From: Tillandsia leiboldiana | Taxonomy: Eukaryota; Streptophyta; Magnoliopsida; Poales; Bromeliaceae | Reading direction: 5' to 3' | DNA: 64,000 nucleotides | Assembly: GCA_029204045.2 (NCBI GenBank) | Contig: CM055076.1 | Location: 16,293,902-16,357,901, forward strand | In this document: positions 11,794 through 25,422 of the stretch, one piece after another | Layout: every line of letters starts with the position of its first letter | Position numbering within the stretch: position 1 is the stretch's first letter | Program-made: the position numbers and the translations under genes | The notes under the pieces: model-generated | The model's database searches: none | Seen by the model: the letters and a program-made list of their open reading frames with translations, nothing else | Told to the model about the DNA's origin: nothing

Positions 11794-14700
11794 GTGAGTG
11801 AACGGGGGGCGGGAGTTTGAATCTTTCCTCGCATAAAAGGGTACACTGGTTGTAGTTACTGTCTAATTTTGACCTTCTTGTGAGTGACAGATATGGCCCG
11901 TACAAGGTCATCGGCGGGGGACGCCGAGGCGGATGCGACACACGTCGACGGCCGCGGAGAGAACCAACTCCTGCGGCAACAATTGCGGGAAATGGCGGGG
12001 CAATTGGCTACCCTCACCGATCACGTACCGCCAGATGACGCCTAGCAGCAGGCCGCACCTGTGACGGCCGCCCCGGTCCCCCGCCGGGGCCGACAGCCAC
12101 CGGCCGGCGGCACCGCCGACAGCACCACCACCAGCGGCGACTACGGGGCCGGCGCCAGGGACAACTAGCCGGGTATTCTGGAGGAAACGGTGGTCACGCC
12201 TACCCCTATCGCGGCTGGCCGCCGCCACGAGTGGAGGGGGGTTGTGATGACCGAACGGGATCGAGGTGCGGGCCAACTTGAAGGACTTTAAGAAGCACGC
12301 CCGCCCACGTTCGAAGGGGACACGACAGATCCGGTGGTCGTGGAGAACTGGGTGGGGTCAATGGAGAACTCTTTGAAGACTTACTTATGGAGGATCACGA
12401 GCGGGTTCCCTAGCCGTCCATTGCTTGGAAGGGAATGCCCGCTTGTGGTGGAAGACGATACGCCCCGATCCTGCTAAGGGTACCGCTCTTCCGTCCTGGA
12501 CAACTTTCAAGAAGGAGCTGTTCGAGGTCTTCTTCACCAGCAGCGTCAAGAAAAAGTTGGAGGATGACCTAAACCACATTCAACAAGGGGACCGGACGGT
12601 CATGGAATATCAACGGGAATTCGTCCGACTCGTAAATTGCGTCCCGTTCGTCGCACGGGACGAGGCTCACAAGGCACAACTCTTCGTCGATGGCCTGCGA
12701 AGCGACATCTTCGAGGTGGTGAACGCGGCTGGCCTGCATACCTTTCAGGGAGTGGTCGACAAGGCCACCACGGTGGAGGCGGGGTTTCGCTGTGACCCGG
12801 GCCAGAAGGGAGAACGCGGCGCGGCTAAGGGATCAGAAGCGGACACCAGCAAGGCTGGGGGGAGGGTTCTCCAGCGGGAGCCGACCCCCCCAAAGATGGA
12901 GACCGCCGACAGGGCCCGGGGCGCGCCAACAGGAGGGCCGAGGGCCGTGGAATAGGCCTTGTGTCATATGCGGGGGAGGACACCTGACGGGAGAGTGCCC
13001 CCAAAGAGACGACCATTGTTTCAGGTGCGCAAACGGGGGCACTTCCGCCGCAACTGCCCCTTAGGCGGGGATCGGCGCCCATGGGTGCACCTACGCCCAG
13101 GCCACAGCACTCAGGGCGGGGAAAAAGCTCCTATGGCGTCGGCTTCCAGACCCCCGCACCACGGCGTGAGGAGGACCGACAACCACAACCAGGCGGGAGG
13201 GTTTTCTCAATGACCCGCCAAGGGACTGACCACCGGAGGACGCTCTTGCAGGTACTACTTCCGTTTGAATTCCCGTGCTAGAACTCTTTTCGATACCGGA
13301 GCAACGCACTCGTTCATTTCTCGTGAATTCGTTTTCACGCATCACCTCGAGGAGACACCCCTCCAAGCCTCCTTGACGGTGCAAACGGCGGGAGGGACTC
13401 TGGAGGCGACCAGTTTTGTGGCCGCCTGCCGATTATGTTGGGACGGTTGGCCTGCCTTGGGACTTGGCGGTGATCCCTTTGAAGGAGTACGACGTGGTGT
13501 TGGGCATGGACTGGCTCACAAGGTACCAGGCACTCATTGATTGCGACAAGCGACAATTGCGGCTACAAGAACCGGGCTTCCCCGAACATGTGTACATAAT
13601 GGGCAAGAGCATCTCCTTCCCGGCGGTATTTCAGCGGCACGGGCCAGAGACTGGTTGAGGGGGGGTGCGTGGCCTATCTAGCATCGGTGGATTTGGCTAC
13701 TCCCCTCGACGACACTTGCAGATATCCCAGTGGTGAGGACTACCCTGACGTATTCCCCGCGGAGTTGCGGGGATGCCTCCCGGAGAGGGAGGTGGGTTCC
13801 CTATTGAGCTGCTCCAGGCACGCAGCCTATTACGAAGGCCCCCTTACCGAATGGCCTTCGCGGAGCTGAGGAGCTTAAGGCACACTGGAGATCTCTTGGA
13901 CAAAGGGTCATCCGACCGAGTGTGTCACCCTGGGGCGCACCGGTACTACTTTGTACGGAAGAAAATGGAAGCCTCGGCTCTGCCTTGACTACAGAGGGCT
14001 AAACAAAGTCACGGAAGAATAAGTACCCCCCTACCCAGAATCGACGACCTCTTCGATCAGTTACGGGGAGCGACGTTCCTTCTCCAAAATTGACCTACAA
14101 TCGGCTATCATCAGCTCCGAGTTCGAAATGAAGATCCCCAAGACCGCCTTCCGGACTCGATACGGCCACTACGAGTTCACGGTGATGCCTTTCGGGCTTA
14201 CGAACGCCCCCGCTGTTTTTCATGGACATGATGAACCGGATCTTTAGATCTTCTTGGATCGGTTCGTGTAGTCTTTCATCGACGACATCCTGATTTACCT
14301 CCACTAACCGACGAGGAGCACGAGACCATCTACGGACGATCCTGCAAAACCCTCGAGAGCATCAGCTGTTCGCTAAACTCAAGAAGTTGTGAATTCTGGC
14401 TGCGGAAGTTGGCTTCCTAGGCATGTGATCTCGGCACAGGGGATCGCTGTGGACCCCAAAAAGTAGAAGCAGTGGTAGACTGGCGCCGCCGACGTCGGTG
14501 ACAGAGTGCGAAGTTTTCTAGGGCTGGCAGGATACTACCGGCGTTTCGTCGAGGGTTTCGCAAAGATCGCTACCCCTTTAACCGATTGACCAGAAAGGCA
14601 GAATTCATATGTACGGCCAGTGCCAGGAGAGTTTTGAGGAACTCAAGAAGAGATTAACTAAGGGCACCAATACGAGTGTGCCGAGCCCGGGAGGATTATG

Positions 14701-15149
14701 AAGTGTACTGCGACGCGTCAAGGATCGGTCCTGGAGGTGTTCTGATGCAACAGGGGAAGGGTATCGCCTACGCGTCCATGCAGCTGAAGGACTAACGAAA
14801 GGAACTACCCGATACCCGACTTGGAATTGGCCGCCGTGGTCTTCGTTTTGAAACTTTGGAGGCATTTACCTCTTCGAGTCCACTGCCAACGTTTCTCAGA
14901 TCATCAGGCTTAAGTACACTTTACCCACAAAGAGTTAAACTTGCGGCAGAACGGTGGCTCGAGTGCTGAAGGATGCTACTTGACCATCCAATATCCCCCG
15001 GGAAGGACAAATTTGTGGCAGACGAACTGAGCAAAAGGGCATCGGGACCGGGGCGTCGAGAGCGCCCTGACGAAGCAGAACCACCTATTCGCGGGTTCGC
15101 GCGAATGCAGTTGGGAGGTGGTGCCTGCGTGCACAGTTCTGCAACTCCT
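11794..15149 (+). pseudogene. Tekay gag-pol, first copy: frameshifted and cut by the gap
   Basis: The leader resumes at 11794 and the gag ATG is at 11893. The sequence follows the intact ORF of 25423-28712 throughout but carries many one- and two-base insertions and deletions, more frequent toward 15149, where 100 N begin. Gag, zinc-knuckle, protease ([10 protein letters not shown]), RT and RNase H segments can be read piecewise. The error type (single-base indels, some homopolymer) and its rise toward a sequence end look like unpolished long-read contig sequence rather than biological decay. It is annotated as broken only as it stands here. Confidence 0.85.
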
Positions 15150-15249
15150 NNNNNNNNNNNNNNNNNNNNNNNNNNNNNNNNNNNNNNNNNNNNNNNNNNN
15201 NNNNNNNNNNNNNNNNNNNNNNNNNNNNNNNNNNNNNNNNNNNNNNNNN
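15150..15249. other. Assembly gap (100 N)
   Basis: There are exactly 100 unknown bases, a common placeholder for a scaffold join of unknown size. Sequence before it corresponds to about 28712 and sequence after it to about 1709, so the flanks overlap by about 13.5 kb instead of being separated by missing sequence. Confidence 0.98.
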
Positions 15250-15616
15250 TCAAGTTGAAGTGGCCATGCGCTTCAAATATTTAGAATACTGGTTGTATGA
15301 AATTGACTGTTTGATTGAATGGTTATGTTTGCTTGGGACGATAGTATTCAACCACACGCCGTGCACGTACAGGGGACTCTGTCCGTTTTGCAGAGAGATC
15401 CTTATTGCGGCGGGTCTGGGCACGCACCGGGAAAGAAAGAGACCTTTCAAAAAAAAAAAATGTGCGTTTCCGCTAAACAAACCCCCCCCCGGTGCGTGAC
15501 AGATTAAGATTTATCAGAGACTTCATTCAATCACAACAGCTCGTGCCGACATCCGTGGGAATGCCTCACATACTACGAATAAATGAATGGTGGGGCATGG
15601 ATTTTTAGAACGTGAG
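15250..15616 (+). repeat. LTR 3' end, primer site and leader, second copy (low quality)
   Basis: 15250-15501 repeats 1709-1959 with several single-base differences. The primer site near 15509-15521 has lost the GG of TGGTATCAGAG, and the leader continues to GTGAG at 15612-15616. The damage is most simply explained as sequence error at a contig start. Confidence 0.85.
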
Positions 15617-18600
15617 TGTCACGCCCCGGGGGTTTAATTTCGCGGAAACGATTCACAAAAGGTATGGGTTTGGCGTGTATAATTTTTTTTTGAAAAACCT
15701 TCTTCCCCGGCGCGTGCCCAGACCCGCCGCATATACAGGATCACTCAGCAAACGGACAGAGTCTCCCCTGTATATGCACGGCGTCGCGACACATACAATG
15801 TCCAAAAACGGATGATCATTCAATCACAACGGTTCAAACATACGTCCATTCACGAAATGCTAAATAAATCTCACGGCCGATCATTTAAAAGGATAAATCC
15901 ACAGTTGTTGAAACGGCGCCCACCCGCGCCCATATTTTGAAAACACCTTTCGAAAGCACATAAACCCAGAGGTTTTGGAAAACAGTGCCCACACGACACT
16001 TAGGTTTTAAAATCCCTTTTCGAAATCCATAAATCCACAAGGTTTTGAAAACGGTGCCCACGACACCTAGGTTTGAAATCCAGTTTTCGCAATCTTTTCT
16101 TTGGTTTGCTCTTGATTTTCTTAAAGCGGCCGACCGAGATGAAAAAGGAATTAAATAATTCAAAAACTACCATGCCGACATCCACACCGACCCCACGGGT
16201 ATCGAGAACCGCACCACAGTCTACCATGTAAATGAAATGCGAAGGGGGGAAAAGGAAGTACTGTTCGGGTCACCAGGGACCCAAGAACTCCTGCCGCGGC
16301 CTCACCGTCGCCTAACTCTCCCCCCTGGAGGACCCTGTCGCAAAGTGGGAAGTCAGCGACTAAACAATAATGATAATGACAAAGCAGGAAAGGAAGCCAA
16401 ACCCACAGTAAAACTATCCGGAGCAACCACTCGACTCACTGGAAGAGTGGCACGCGAACACATGTAACTCCTGCAACATCAGTAATGCCTGTAACACCTA
16501 TACACCTTGATCTCGCCGGGCACCTATCCCGACAGATCGCACCGCTCACACCTTGGGCACCTGACCCTCGTCGGACACCTATCCCGACAGATCGCACATT
16601 TCCCCCCACCTTTTGCTGCCTCAAACACCCACACCTACGGGGCCCCCACCACTTCACCTTGTGGGTTAAACAGGGTCGAAGACCGCTTTCCCCGGAAAAG
16701 AGCACCCTTTGCGGTGGCCAAACCGCGGGTGCGCGTGTCGCAACCACGAGCTCAAAAACCCGGACACAGGACAATATCGCAAACATAGAGACCGTCAGCG
16801 TTAGTATTACAAATATGCAGTTAAACAACTATCCAAGAATACCGAGTCTATACTTAGTCTCACAGGAACCCACAATAATGAACCAAGTACCCAAACGAAA
16901 CCAACAATAAAACCAAGTACTCCAGACGAAACCAACCATAATGAACCAAGTACCCAAAACGTAACCAACAATAATGAACCAAGTACTCCCAGACGAAACC
17001 AACCATAATGAACCAAGTACCCAAAAACGTAACCAACAATAATGAACCAAGTACACACCACACGATAATCATGACAGTAACGAAAATGGGCATAAAGGGT
17101 TCTAAGGATGTACCCACCTGAAACGCGAAGAAGGAGGTGTACGGAACTCCCGCTAAAACACTCCCACCCTGTGCCCGAAAAAGCTACAGTAAGTAATGGT
17201 GTTAAAAACCTCGTCGTGGTCAAAAACACTGAACAACGGGGCGAAACGGGCCAAAAACGGAGCTTCTGGGCTCTTTGGCAGAAGGCTGGTGCACGGTCCA
17301 GGCGTGGACCGGGTCTGCGGCCAAGGGTGGCGGCCCTCACAGACCGGGCGCACACTGTGCGGTGAACCGCCCATCCTGGGCCGGGCCGCGCACGGGCAAA
17401 AAGGGCGCGCCCGGGTTCATCACTTCCGGTCGCGGCGCAGCACCGGGCGCACACTGTGCGGTGAACCGCGCTTGCGGGCTGGGCCGGCACACGCAACCGT
17501 GCACCGGGTCTGCGCCCCCAGGCCGCGGGGCGTGCGCCGGGTGTACGCCCAGCGTGTGGACTGCGCACTTGCGGCCCGGTCTGGCGCACGCAGCTGTGCG
17601 CCGGGTTCACGCCCGCAGGTGGCCGATCCGTGCGCCGGGTGCACGATCGGCCGGTGGACCGCGGCTGAGGGAGCCGTACGGGATGAACAGTAAGTTTCCC
17701 GTTTCGCGTTTTCTCTCCGTTTTCGCTCCCGTGCGATACCGGCGACGACCCCCGCGAACATTGTAACGGCGGCGGCGGCCTCCCGTCTAACAACGGCGGC
17801 GGCGGCCTCCCGTTCGACACCACGCCTCGCACGCAACACAACAAGAAGGAAAACCCTAAATCGAAAAAGATAACCGGGAAGGCCCGAACCGTTTACCTTG
17901 TTTTCGCCGGTGAGGGAGGAAGGAAGAGGATCGCCCCGCTCTCGTTCGCCGGGTTCCGCAGGGCGTGCGATCGTCCTTCCTTCTCCTCGTCTCCGTCTCG
18001 GTTCCTCACTCCCTCGGTTGAAAAGAGAGGAAATATGGATTGGGGTTTTATTTTCCCCTTCCCTTTCTTAACAGGGCCGCCTTAAACCCTAGCCGTCAAG
18101 GGAAAAACCCTAAATTAACCGAAATCAAAACCGACGGCTAAGATTGTCCCGAAAAGCGTGTCAATCGCTCGCACGGATCCCGGAGCACCCTGAAAGGGGC
18201 CTAAACTTCAAAAATTTATTCTGGGAGATCCGGGAGTCGGAATTCGAATCCGATCGCGTCTCCGTTCACCGTTTTGCGAGCTCTAACACCCAAAAATTAT
18301 CCGCAAGTTCCGACAACCAACCCAGAATTTCTCGAATTTCAACCCCTCCTTAATCAACTGAAAACATTCGGTTAGGACCCAAGATGGAAAACCGGAAGGT
18401 TGAAGTATCCCCACATAAATAAAATAACCCAGTGCCATAAACCGATGAGAATTCCGATCACAGCAGGTTCCCCGTCCGATCGCCTCGAAGAACGTGCCGG
18501 CCACTTAACACGGATTCCGATGCGCCACTCAAAGGCAAACGCTTTGACCCCCATTTCGGGAGATCCGTAAATCGGAATCCGAATCCGTTCGCTTTGCCGC

Positions 18601-18743
18601 CCTCCGTTCTTCGAGCTCAATCGCAGAAAAATACTGGCGGCCCCGGTCAGTCCATTACAGAAAACGGTGGAAAGTTTACCTATCAGTCCCGTCAACAAAA
18701 AAAAGGGAGGTACACAAGGGCAAGGGAACGCCAGGACTCTACA
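15617..18743 (-). repeat. 3' LTR of nested element, second copy
   Basis: It matches 2079-5215 with scattered one-base indels, including a truncated unit in the 33-bp tandem array (about 16880-17060) and shortened G/C runs. It carries CATTTCGGG like the first copy's 3' LTR. Confidence 0.88.
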
Positions 18744-18777
18744 TCACTCACCACTAAAAAAAAAAGTTTCGTCCTCG

Positions 18778-20388
18778 AAACTTAATCCTGGTCCGCGACG
18801 CATAAAACTGAAGTAGCACTCCTCCATCTTTGACTCCCGTTCCTAAGTCGCTTCGCGTTCTTCTTGGTTGTTCCACAGCGCTTCCCATAGGGGATCGCCG
18901 GTTGCGCAATCCTTTTTGTCCTCTCGTGCTAAGGTTCGCACAGGTGTTCCGTCGGAGCTTCGGGTCCTCTCTAGGCTCAAAGGCAGTGACCATCCGTCAC
19001 CCAAAATCAAGTAAGCAGGTTCAGAGCACCTCTTCGAGAATCCGTCTTATTCGCTCGGGCTGTCCGCCGGTCTGGGGGGTGAAACACCATGCTGAAGTGT
19101 GGTTTAGTCTTTTAAAGCTTGCCCTAGACTTTGCCAACTGTTCGACACCAGCCGAGAGCCTCTAGTCCACGTCGTACGGGTGGTTGGAAAAAGAGTCGCC
19201 TTCGTCAGTCGATCTACCGTGACTCAAACCGCATCCCGTCCTTGAATATCTTCGTGTCACCCGGATTGCGCCGTATAGGGGGCGCAGTGCGCCTCTAACG
19301 GTATCTCCTCCTTCAACTCTGGTCAGCTCCGGTAAGCAATTTCGCCCTCGAAAACGTGTTGCGTCGTTCCGCACTCGCCGAAGAGTCGCTCGCGTGGTCC
19401 GGGGTCTTGTCTCGAATAAGTTGTATCTGTGTGCCCGTTTTCTGACCTTCTAGGGTTGGCTCGACCATCAACGATAAAAGTCGCGCGACAGTACCGATCT
19501 GCTAGTACTCGCGCTTGTCAGTTTCCCTCCTCGACTTGACCCTTCCTGCTCAAAACATCCGTTACTACACTTGCTTTTTCCCGAGGTGATACTGGACGGT
19601 CCAGCCGAGTCCTTCAGCAACTCCAACCCATGCCTGTGCCGCAAAACAATTCCTTCTCTGCGAACAAAACTCAAAGCTCTGGCGATCCAAAAACACATCC
19701 CGAGGAACCCCAAAAGGTGGTGTCTCCAACGTTTTAAAAACGGAGACGACTGCTGCCAGTTTCGAATCGTGTGCCGGGCAGTTCCGCTCACATTCCCTGT
19801 GATTCCCGTTGCTGACACAAAGTGCCCCAAAAAGTCCACTTTGCGAAGTCTGAACTCACATTTCTTAACCTAGCGAACAGCCCCTGGTCCCTGAGAGTCC
19901 GGAGAATAATCTGTAAGTGCCTCTCGTAGCTGATCGAAGTGGTCATCCCATTCCGGACTTGTTCTTCACTGTAACCTTGTCTATCTCCCTGTAGTCGATG
20001 CGTAGACGCAGTCCTCCGTTCTTCTTTCGCACGAAAGGCACGGGTGCGTCCCAAGGCGACACACACGGTCTGATGAACCCCTTATCCAGAAAAACTCCTA
20101 GTTGTGCCCGGTAGAAGCTTGAAGAGAGGATGACCCCCTTGCTCGGGGGTATTCCCGGCAGTTCAGTCAGGAGGACGTCGAAACTAACCCCTACAACGGG
20201 GGTGTCAGTGAGAAAAGCAGTGGGTCAAGTCGCTAGGCTCACTGAAACGATGTACTATACATCCGCCTGGTACCTCGTGAACCGGTCCATGCCCAGCACC
20301 TCGTAGTAATCCTGCTTCCCGACTCGGAATTCCCCGTCACAACGCCGCCGGTCCGCAAACTACCCCAGCCAGCGCTGAGCAGTTAGCA
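18778..20388 (-). pseudogene. Decayed gag-pol remnant, second copy
   Basis: It is equivalent to 5250-6860, with the same collinear relics: chromodomain, integrase core (HPQTGGQPER), integrase zinc finger, RNase H tail, RT fragments and protease/RT linker. The same frameshifts and deletions are present apart from extra single-base differences. The shared damage shows that the internal decay is real and was present before any duplication or assembly error. Confidence 0.8.
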
Positions 20389-22167
20389 ACAAAATCTCGC
20401 GATGCTTCGAGGTACCCCAGTCGTACCACCCAACCAGTACCAATGAGCCCTTAAAAGTCTAGAACAACGAACCCGGAAAACAAGGAAAACAACCGCACTA
20501 ACGCCTTCACAAGGCTACAAGAGGTGCCAACAAAACAGGCTGGGTTACTAACCACCCGAAATTTCCTCCCTGCACACAACGAACTCACCTGTCACCCACA
20601 CCGGACCGCTCCTCTCCGTCACCAACACGGATCACAAGCTCGAAGTCTAACCACCATCCCGGACTACCCGTTCCGACTGTCCATCCTACCGAGGCGATGG
20701 TCAGGACTAACGTTAGGTTTCAGCTCTAAGACCTACCCCAAGGTCTACCCCACAGAAAGGGCTGCGTACAGGGCCCTCCTAGCGAAAGTGACCAGTGCCC
20801 AAAACTCCGAGTAGTCGCCAGATTCCCCTTGACTCACACCTGTCCCAAAAGATCAACAATCCAAAGCGCTCCAAACTAAGCCTCAAGGCTATGCCTTAGT
20901 CATGGGAACCTGGTGACGAAACCCACAAGGTAAGGTCCTACCTCGTCCTGGCACCGACGGGGTGCGACACTCAAAAAAAAACTAACTCTCGGTCCAAACC
21001 GTTGCCCCTCCAAGTACCGGGCATCGAAACGAGCGGTAAACCTCCAGACCAACGGTGACACTCTCAACTAGGAGAAAATCTAAGCTCAAGGTCCGCTCAA
21101 CAATGACCTCCAGGTACTGAAGACTACCCATCTGAAACCAAAAGGGTCGGAAGAGGACAAGCAACGAAAACCGCAAGAAGAGCCCTGTCCAAAGTTGCCT
21201 AGGTTCACTAAACGCACTCGAGGGATCACACGCCATCCCACCAGCAGGACAACCGAACCGACACACTTGTGCAGAAAACAGAAACCCAACTCAAAGCTTT
21301 ACCACCACAACCCCACTAAAAGTCACCACTTACGCACCCTTGTGCGAAGCGAGGTACGGCCTCTCTGCCCCCAAAACGAGCCCAAACGAAGAAGATTTAC
21401 TAGCCCCGGTGGTCTCCTTTCTCAACCTAAAGGGGAACCCCAAGACCCCACCACGACGATTTCTGCAACCATCGCAGTGACTATAGTGAGAAGCCGAACT
21501 ATGGGTAACAATCATAGGGGAAGAATCCTCATTCCCACCCATACCTTGCCCATGGTGCAAAAAGAAACGGCCGACTACCCGCTAAAACCCAACACCCAAA
21601 GACCTAGAAGGAACAACCTTAGACCAACGGCTGTCCAGCTATCCACGACCGACAAACAGCCGACCACTAACAAACACCGGCGGATTACTCTACCCCCAGT
21701 CGCCGTCACTAACGACGACCAACACGTCGGCAGGGGAAGGGGGTTCGAAAAACAAAAGCCGGCGCAACGATCTGCGGTGATAACAGCCGCACCAAGTGCA
21801 TGAACAACGTCAGCAGGCCCACCGTGTCCCGTGCTGGTTGCTTAATCCATTGATTCCTAGCAACCATAACTACCCCGGTGGCAGCCGGCCTCGACCCCAG
21901 CCTCCACAACAACACGACTACACATGCACGACAACCATGCTAAACCGAGAAACAAAACATAACCCGTACACCCACACAACACAAGTCAGTTTTAGCCTCC
22001 TGCTAGCATAGCACTCAAACAACTATCGAGAAAAGGGACCTATAGATTCCCCCCCCCCCCTCCTCGATCACCCGCGTTCTACGCTTCTATGCCATTCATT
22101 TCATTCATTTGTAGCTAAGTGAGGTATCTTTGTGGATGTCGGGCACAAACTGTTGTGATTGAAGAAA
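20389..22167. other. Non-coding internal region of nested element, second copy
   Basis: It repeats 6861-8640. The + strand open frame starting near 21195 runs to 202 codons here but 137 in the first copy because of a one-base difference, which argues against it being a gene. Confidence 0.6.
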
Positions 22168-22180
22168 GTCTCTGATACCA
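22168..22180 (-). promoter_or_regulatory. tRNA-Met primer-binding site of nested element, second copy
   Basis: GTCTCTGATACCA is the reverse complement of TGGTATCAGAGAC, eight bases from the LTR boundary at 22189. Confidence 0.9.
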
Positions 22181-22188
22181 TCTTAATC

Positions 22189-25100
22189 TGTCACGCCCCG
22201 GGGGTTTAATTCCGCGGAAACGATTCACAAAGGTATGGGTTTGGCGTGTATAATTTTTTTTTGAAAAACCTTCTTCCCCGGCGCGTGCCCAGACCCGCCG
22301 CATATACAGGATCACTCAGCAAACGGACAGAGTCTCCCCTGTATATGCACGGCGTCGCGACACATACCATGTACAAAAACGGATGATCATTCAATCACAA
22401 CGGTTCAAACCTACGTCTATTCACGAAATGCTAAATAAATCTCACGGCCGATCAGTTTAAAAGGATAAATCCACAGTTGTTGAAACGGCGCCCACCCGGC
22501 GCCCATATTTTGAAAACACCTTTCGAAAGCAACATAAACCCAGAGGTTTTGGAAAACAGTGCCCACACGACACTTAGGTTTTAAAATCCCTTTTCAAAAT
22601 CCATAAATCCACAAGGTTTTGAAAACGGTGCCCACACGACACCTAGGTTTTGAAATCCAGTTTTCGCAATCTTTTCTTTGGTTTGCTCTTGATTTTCTTA
22701 AAGCGGCCGACCGAGATGAAAAAGGAATTAAATAATTCAAAAACTACCATGCCGACATCCACACCGACCCCACGAGGGTATCGAGAACCGCACCACAGTC
22801 TACCATGTAAATGAAATGCGAAGGGGGAAAAAGGAAAGTACTGTTCGGGGTCACCAGGGACCCAAGAACTCCTGCCGCGGCCTCACCGTCGCCTAACTCT
22901 CCCCCCTGGAGGACCCTGTCGCAAAGTGGGAAGTCAGCGACTAAACAATAATGATAATGACAAAGCAGGAAAGGAAGCCAAACCCAACAGTAAAACTATC
23001 CGGAGCAACCACTCGACTCACTGGAAGAGTGGCACGCGAACACATGTAACTCCTGCAACATCAGTAATGCCTGTAACACCTATACACCTTGATCTCGCCG
23101 GGCACCTATCCCGACAGATCGCACCGCTCACACCTTGGGGCACCTGACCTCGTCGGACACCTATCCCGACAGATCGCACCTTTTCCCCCACCTTTTGCTG
23201 CCTCAAACCCCACACCTACGGGGGCCCCCACCACTTCACCTTGTGGGTTAACACGGGTCGAAGACCGCTTTCCCGGAAAAGAGCACCCTTTGCGGTGGCC
23301 AAACCGCGGGTGCGCGTGTCGCAACCACGAGCTCAAAAACCCGGACACAGGACAATATCGCAAACATAGAGACCGTCAGCGTTAGTATTACAAATATGCA
23401 GTTAAACAACTATCCAAGAATACCGAGTCTATACTTAGTCTCAAAGGAACCCACAATAATGAACCAAGTACCCAAACGAAACCAACAATAATGAACCAAG
23501 TACTCCAGACGAAACCAACCATAATGAACCAAGTACCCAAAACGTAACCAACAATAATGAACCAAGTACTCCAGACGAAACCAACCATAATGAACCAAGT
23601 ACCCAAAACGTAACCAACAATAATGAACCAAGTACACACCACACGATAATCATGACAGTAACGAAAATGGGCATAAAGGGGTTCTAAGGATGTACCCACC
23701 TGAAACGCGAAGAAGGAGGTGTACGGAACTCCCGCTAAAACACTCCACCCTGTGCCCGAAAAAGCTACAGTAAGTAATGGTGTTAAAAACCTCGTCGTGG
23801 TCAAAACACTGAACAACGGGGCGAAACGGGCCAAAAACGGAGCTTCTGGGCTCTTTGGCAGAAGGCTGGTGCACGGTCCAGGCGTGGACCGGGTCTGCGG
23901 CCAAGGGTGGCGGCCCTCACAGACCGGGCGCACACTGTGCGGTGAACCGCCCCATCCTGGGCCGGGCCGCGCACGGGCAAAAAGGCGCGCGCCGGGTTCA
24001 TCACTTCCCGGTCGCGGCGCAGCACCGGGCGCACACTGTGCGGTGAACCGCGCTTGCGGGCTGGGCCGGCGCACGCAACCGTGCACCGGGTCTGCGCCCC
24101 CAGGCCGCGGGGCGTGCGCCGGGTGCACGCCCAGCGTGTGGACTGCGCACTTGCGGCCCGGTCTGGCGCACGCAGCTGTGCGCCGGGTTCACGCCCGCAG
24201 GTGGCCGATCCGTGCGCCGGGTGCACGATCGGCCGGTGGACCGCGGCTGAGGGAGCCGTACGGGATGAACAGTAAGTTTCCCGTTTCGCGTTTTCTCTCC
24301 GTTTTCGCTCCCGTGCGATACCGGCGACGACCCCGCGAACATTGTAACGGCGGCGGCGGCCTCCCGTCTAACAACGGCGGCGGCGGCCTCCCGTTCGACA
24401 CCACGCCTCGCACGCAACACAACAAGAAGGAAAACCCTAAATCGAAAAAGATAACCGGGAAGGCCCGAACCGTTTACCTTGTTTTCGCCGGTGAGGGAGG
24501 AAGGAAGAGGATCGTCCCGCTCTCGTTCGCCGGGTTCCGCAGGGCGTGCGATCGTCCTTCCTTCTCCTCGTCTCCGTCTCGGTTCCTCACTCCCTCGGTT
24601 GAAAAGAGAGGAAATATGGATTGGGGTTTTATTTTCCCCTTCCCTTTCTTAACAGGGCCGCCTTAAACCCTAGCCGTCAAGGGAAAAACCCTAAATTAAC
24701 CGAAATCAAAACCGACGGCTAAGATTGTCCCGAAAAGCGTGTCAATCGCTCGCACGGATCCCGGAGCACCCTGAAAGGGGCCTAAACTTCAAAAATTTAT
24801 TCTGGGAGATCCGGGAGTCGGAATTCGAATCCGATCGCGTCTCCGTTCACCGTTTTGCGAGCTCTAACACCAAAAATTATCCGCAAGTTCCGACAACCAA
24901 CCCAGAATTTCTCGAATTTCAACCCCTCCTTAATCAACTGAAAACATTCGGTTAGGACCCAAGATGGAAAACCGGAAGGTTGAAGTATCCCCACATAAAT
25001 AAAATAACCCAGTGCCATAAACCGATGAGAATTCCGATCACAGCAGGTTCCCCGTCCGATCGCCTCGAAGAACGTGCCGGCCACTTAACACGGATTCCGA

Positions 25101-25323
25101 TGCGCCACTCAAAGGCAAACGCTTTGACCCCCATTTTGGGAGATCCGTAAATCGGAATCCGAATCCGTTCGCTTTGCCGCCCTCCGTTCTTCGAGCTCAA
25201 TCGCAGAAAAATACTGGCGGCCCCGGTCAGTCCATTACAGAAAACGGTGGAAAGTTTACCTATCAGTCCCGTCAACAAAAAAAAGGGAGGTACACAAGGG
25301 CAAGGGAACGCCAGGACTCTACA
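22189..25323 (-). repeat. 5' LTR of nested element, second copy
   Basis: This 3135-bp LTR matches 8662-11793, including the CATTTTGGG and TTCCGCGG variants that separate the 5' from the 3' LTR. It ends CTCTACA directly before the target duplication GTGAG. Confidence 0.9.
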
Positions 25324-25422
25324 GTGAGTGAACGGGGGGCGGGAGTTTGAATCTTTCCTCGCATAAAAGGGTACACTGGTTGTAGTTACTGTCTAATTTT
25401 GACCTTCTTGTGAGTGACAGAT
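25324..25422 (+). promoter_or_regulatory. Second part of the Tekay leader before gag
   Basis: This 99-bp untranslated stretch starts with the second target-duplication copy. It joins to 1960-2078 (or 15502-15616) once the nested element is removed. The reading frame stays open back to a GTG at 25414, but a plant ribosome would be expected to use the ATG at 25423. Confidence 0.7.

Larger units (their letters stand above)
15617..25323 (-). mobile_element. Nested non-autonomous family A element, second copy
   Basis: It has the same ends, target duplication (GTGAG at 15612-15616 and 25324-25328), LTR layout (15617-18743 and 22189-25323) and internal region as 2079-11793. Single-base indels are dense at its left end (15617 to about 17500) and rare near 25323, the reverse of the gradient expected for independent decay. 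This is the better sequence for the right half of the element; the first copy is better for the left half. Confidence 0.9.

Noticed and set aside
25414..25422. GTG start giving a polyprotein three residues longer
   Set aside because: Plant translation would be expected to start at the in-frame ATG at 25423. The GTG frame extension has no support.
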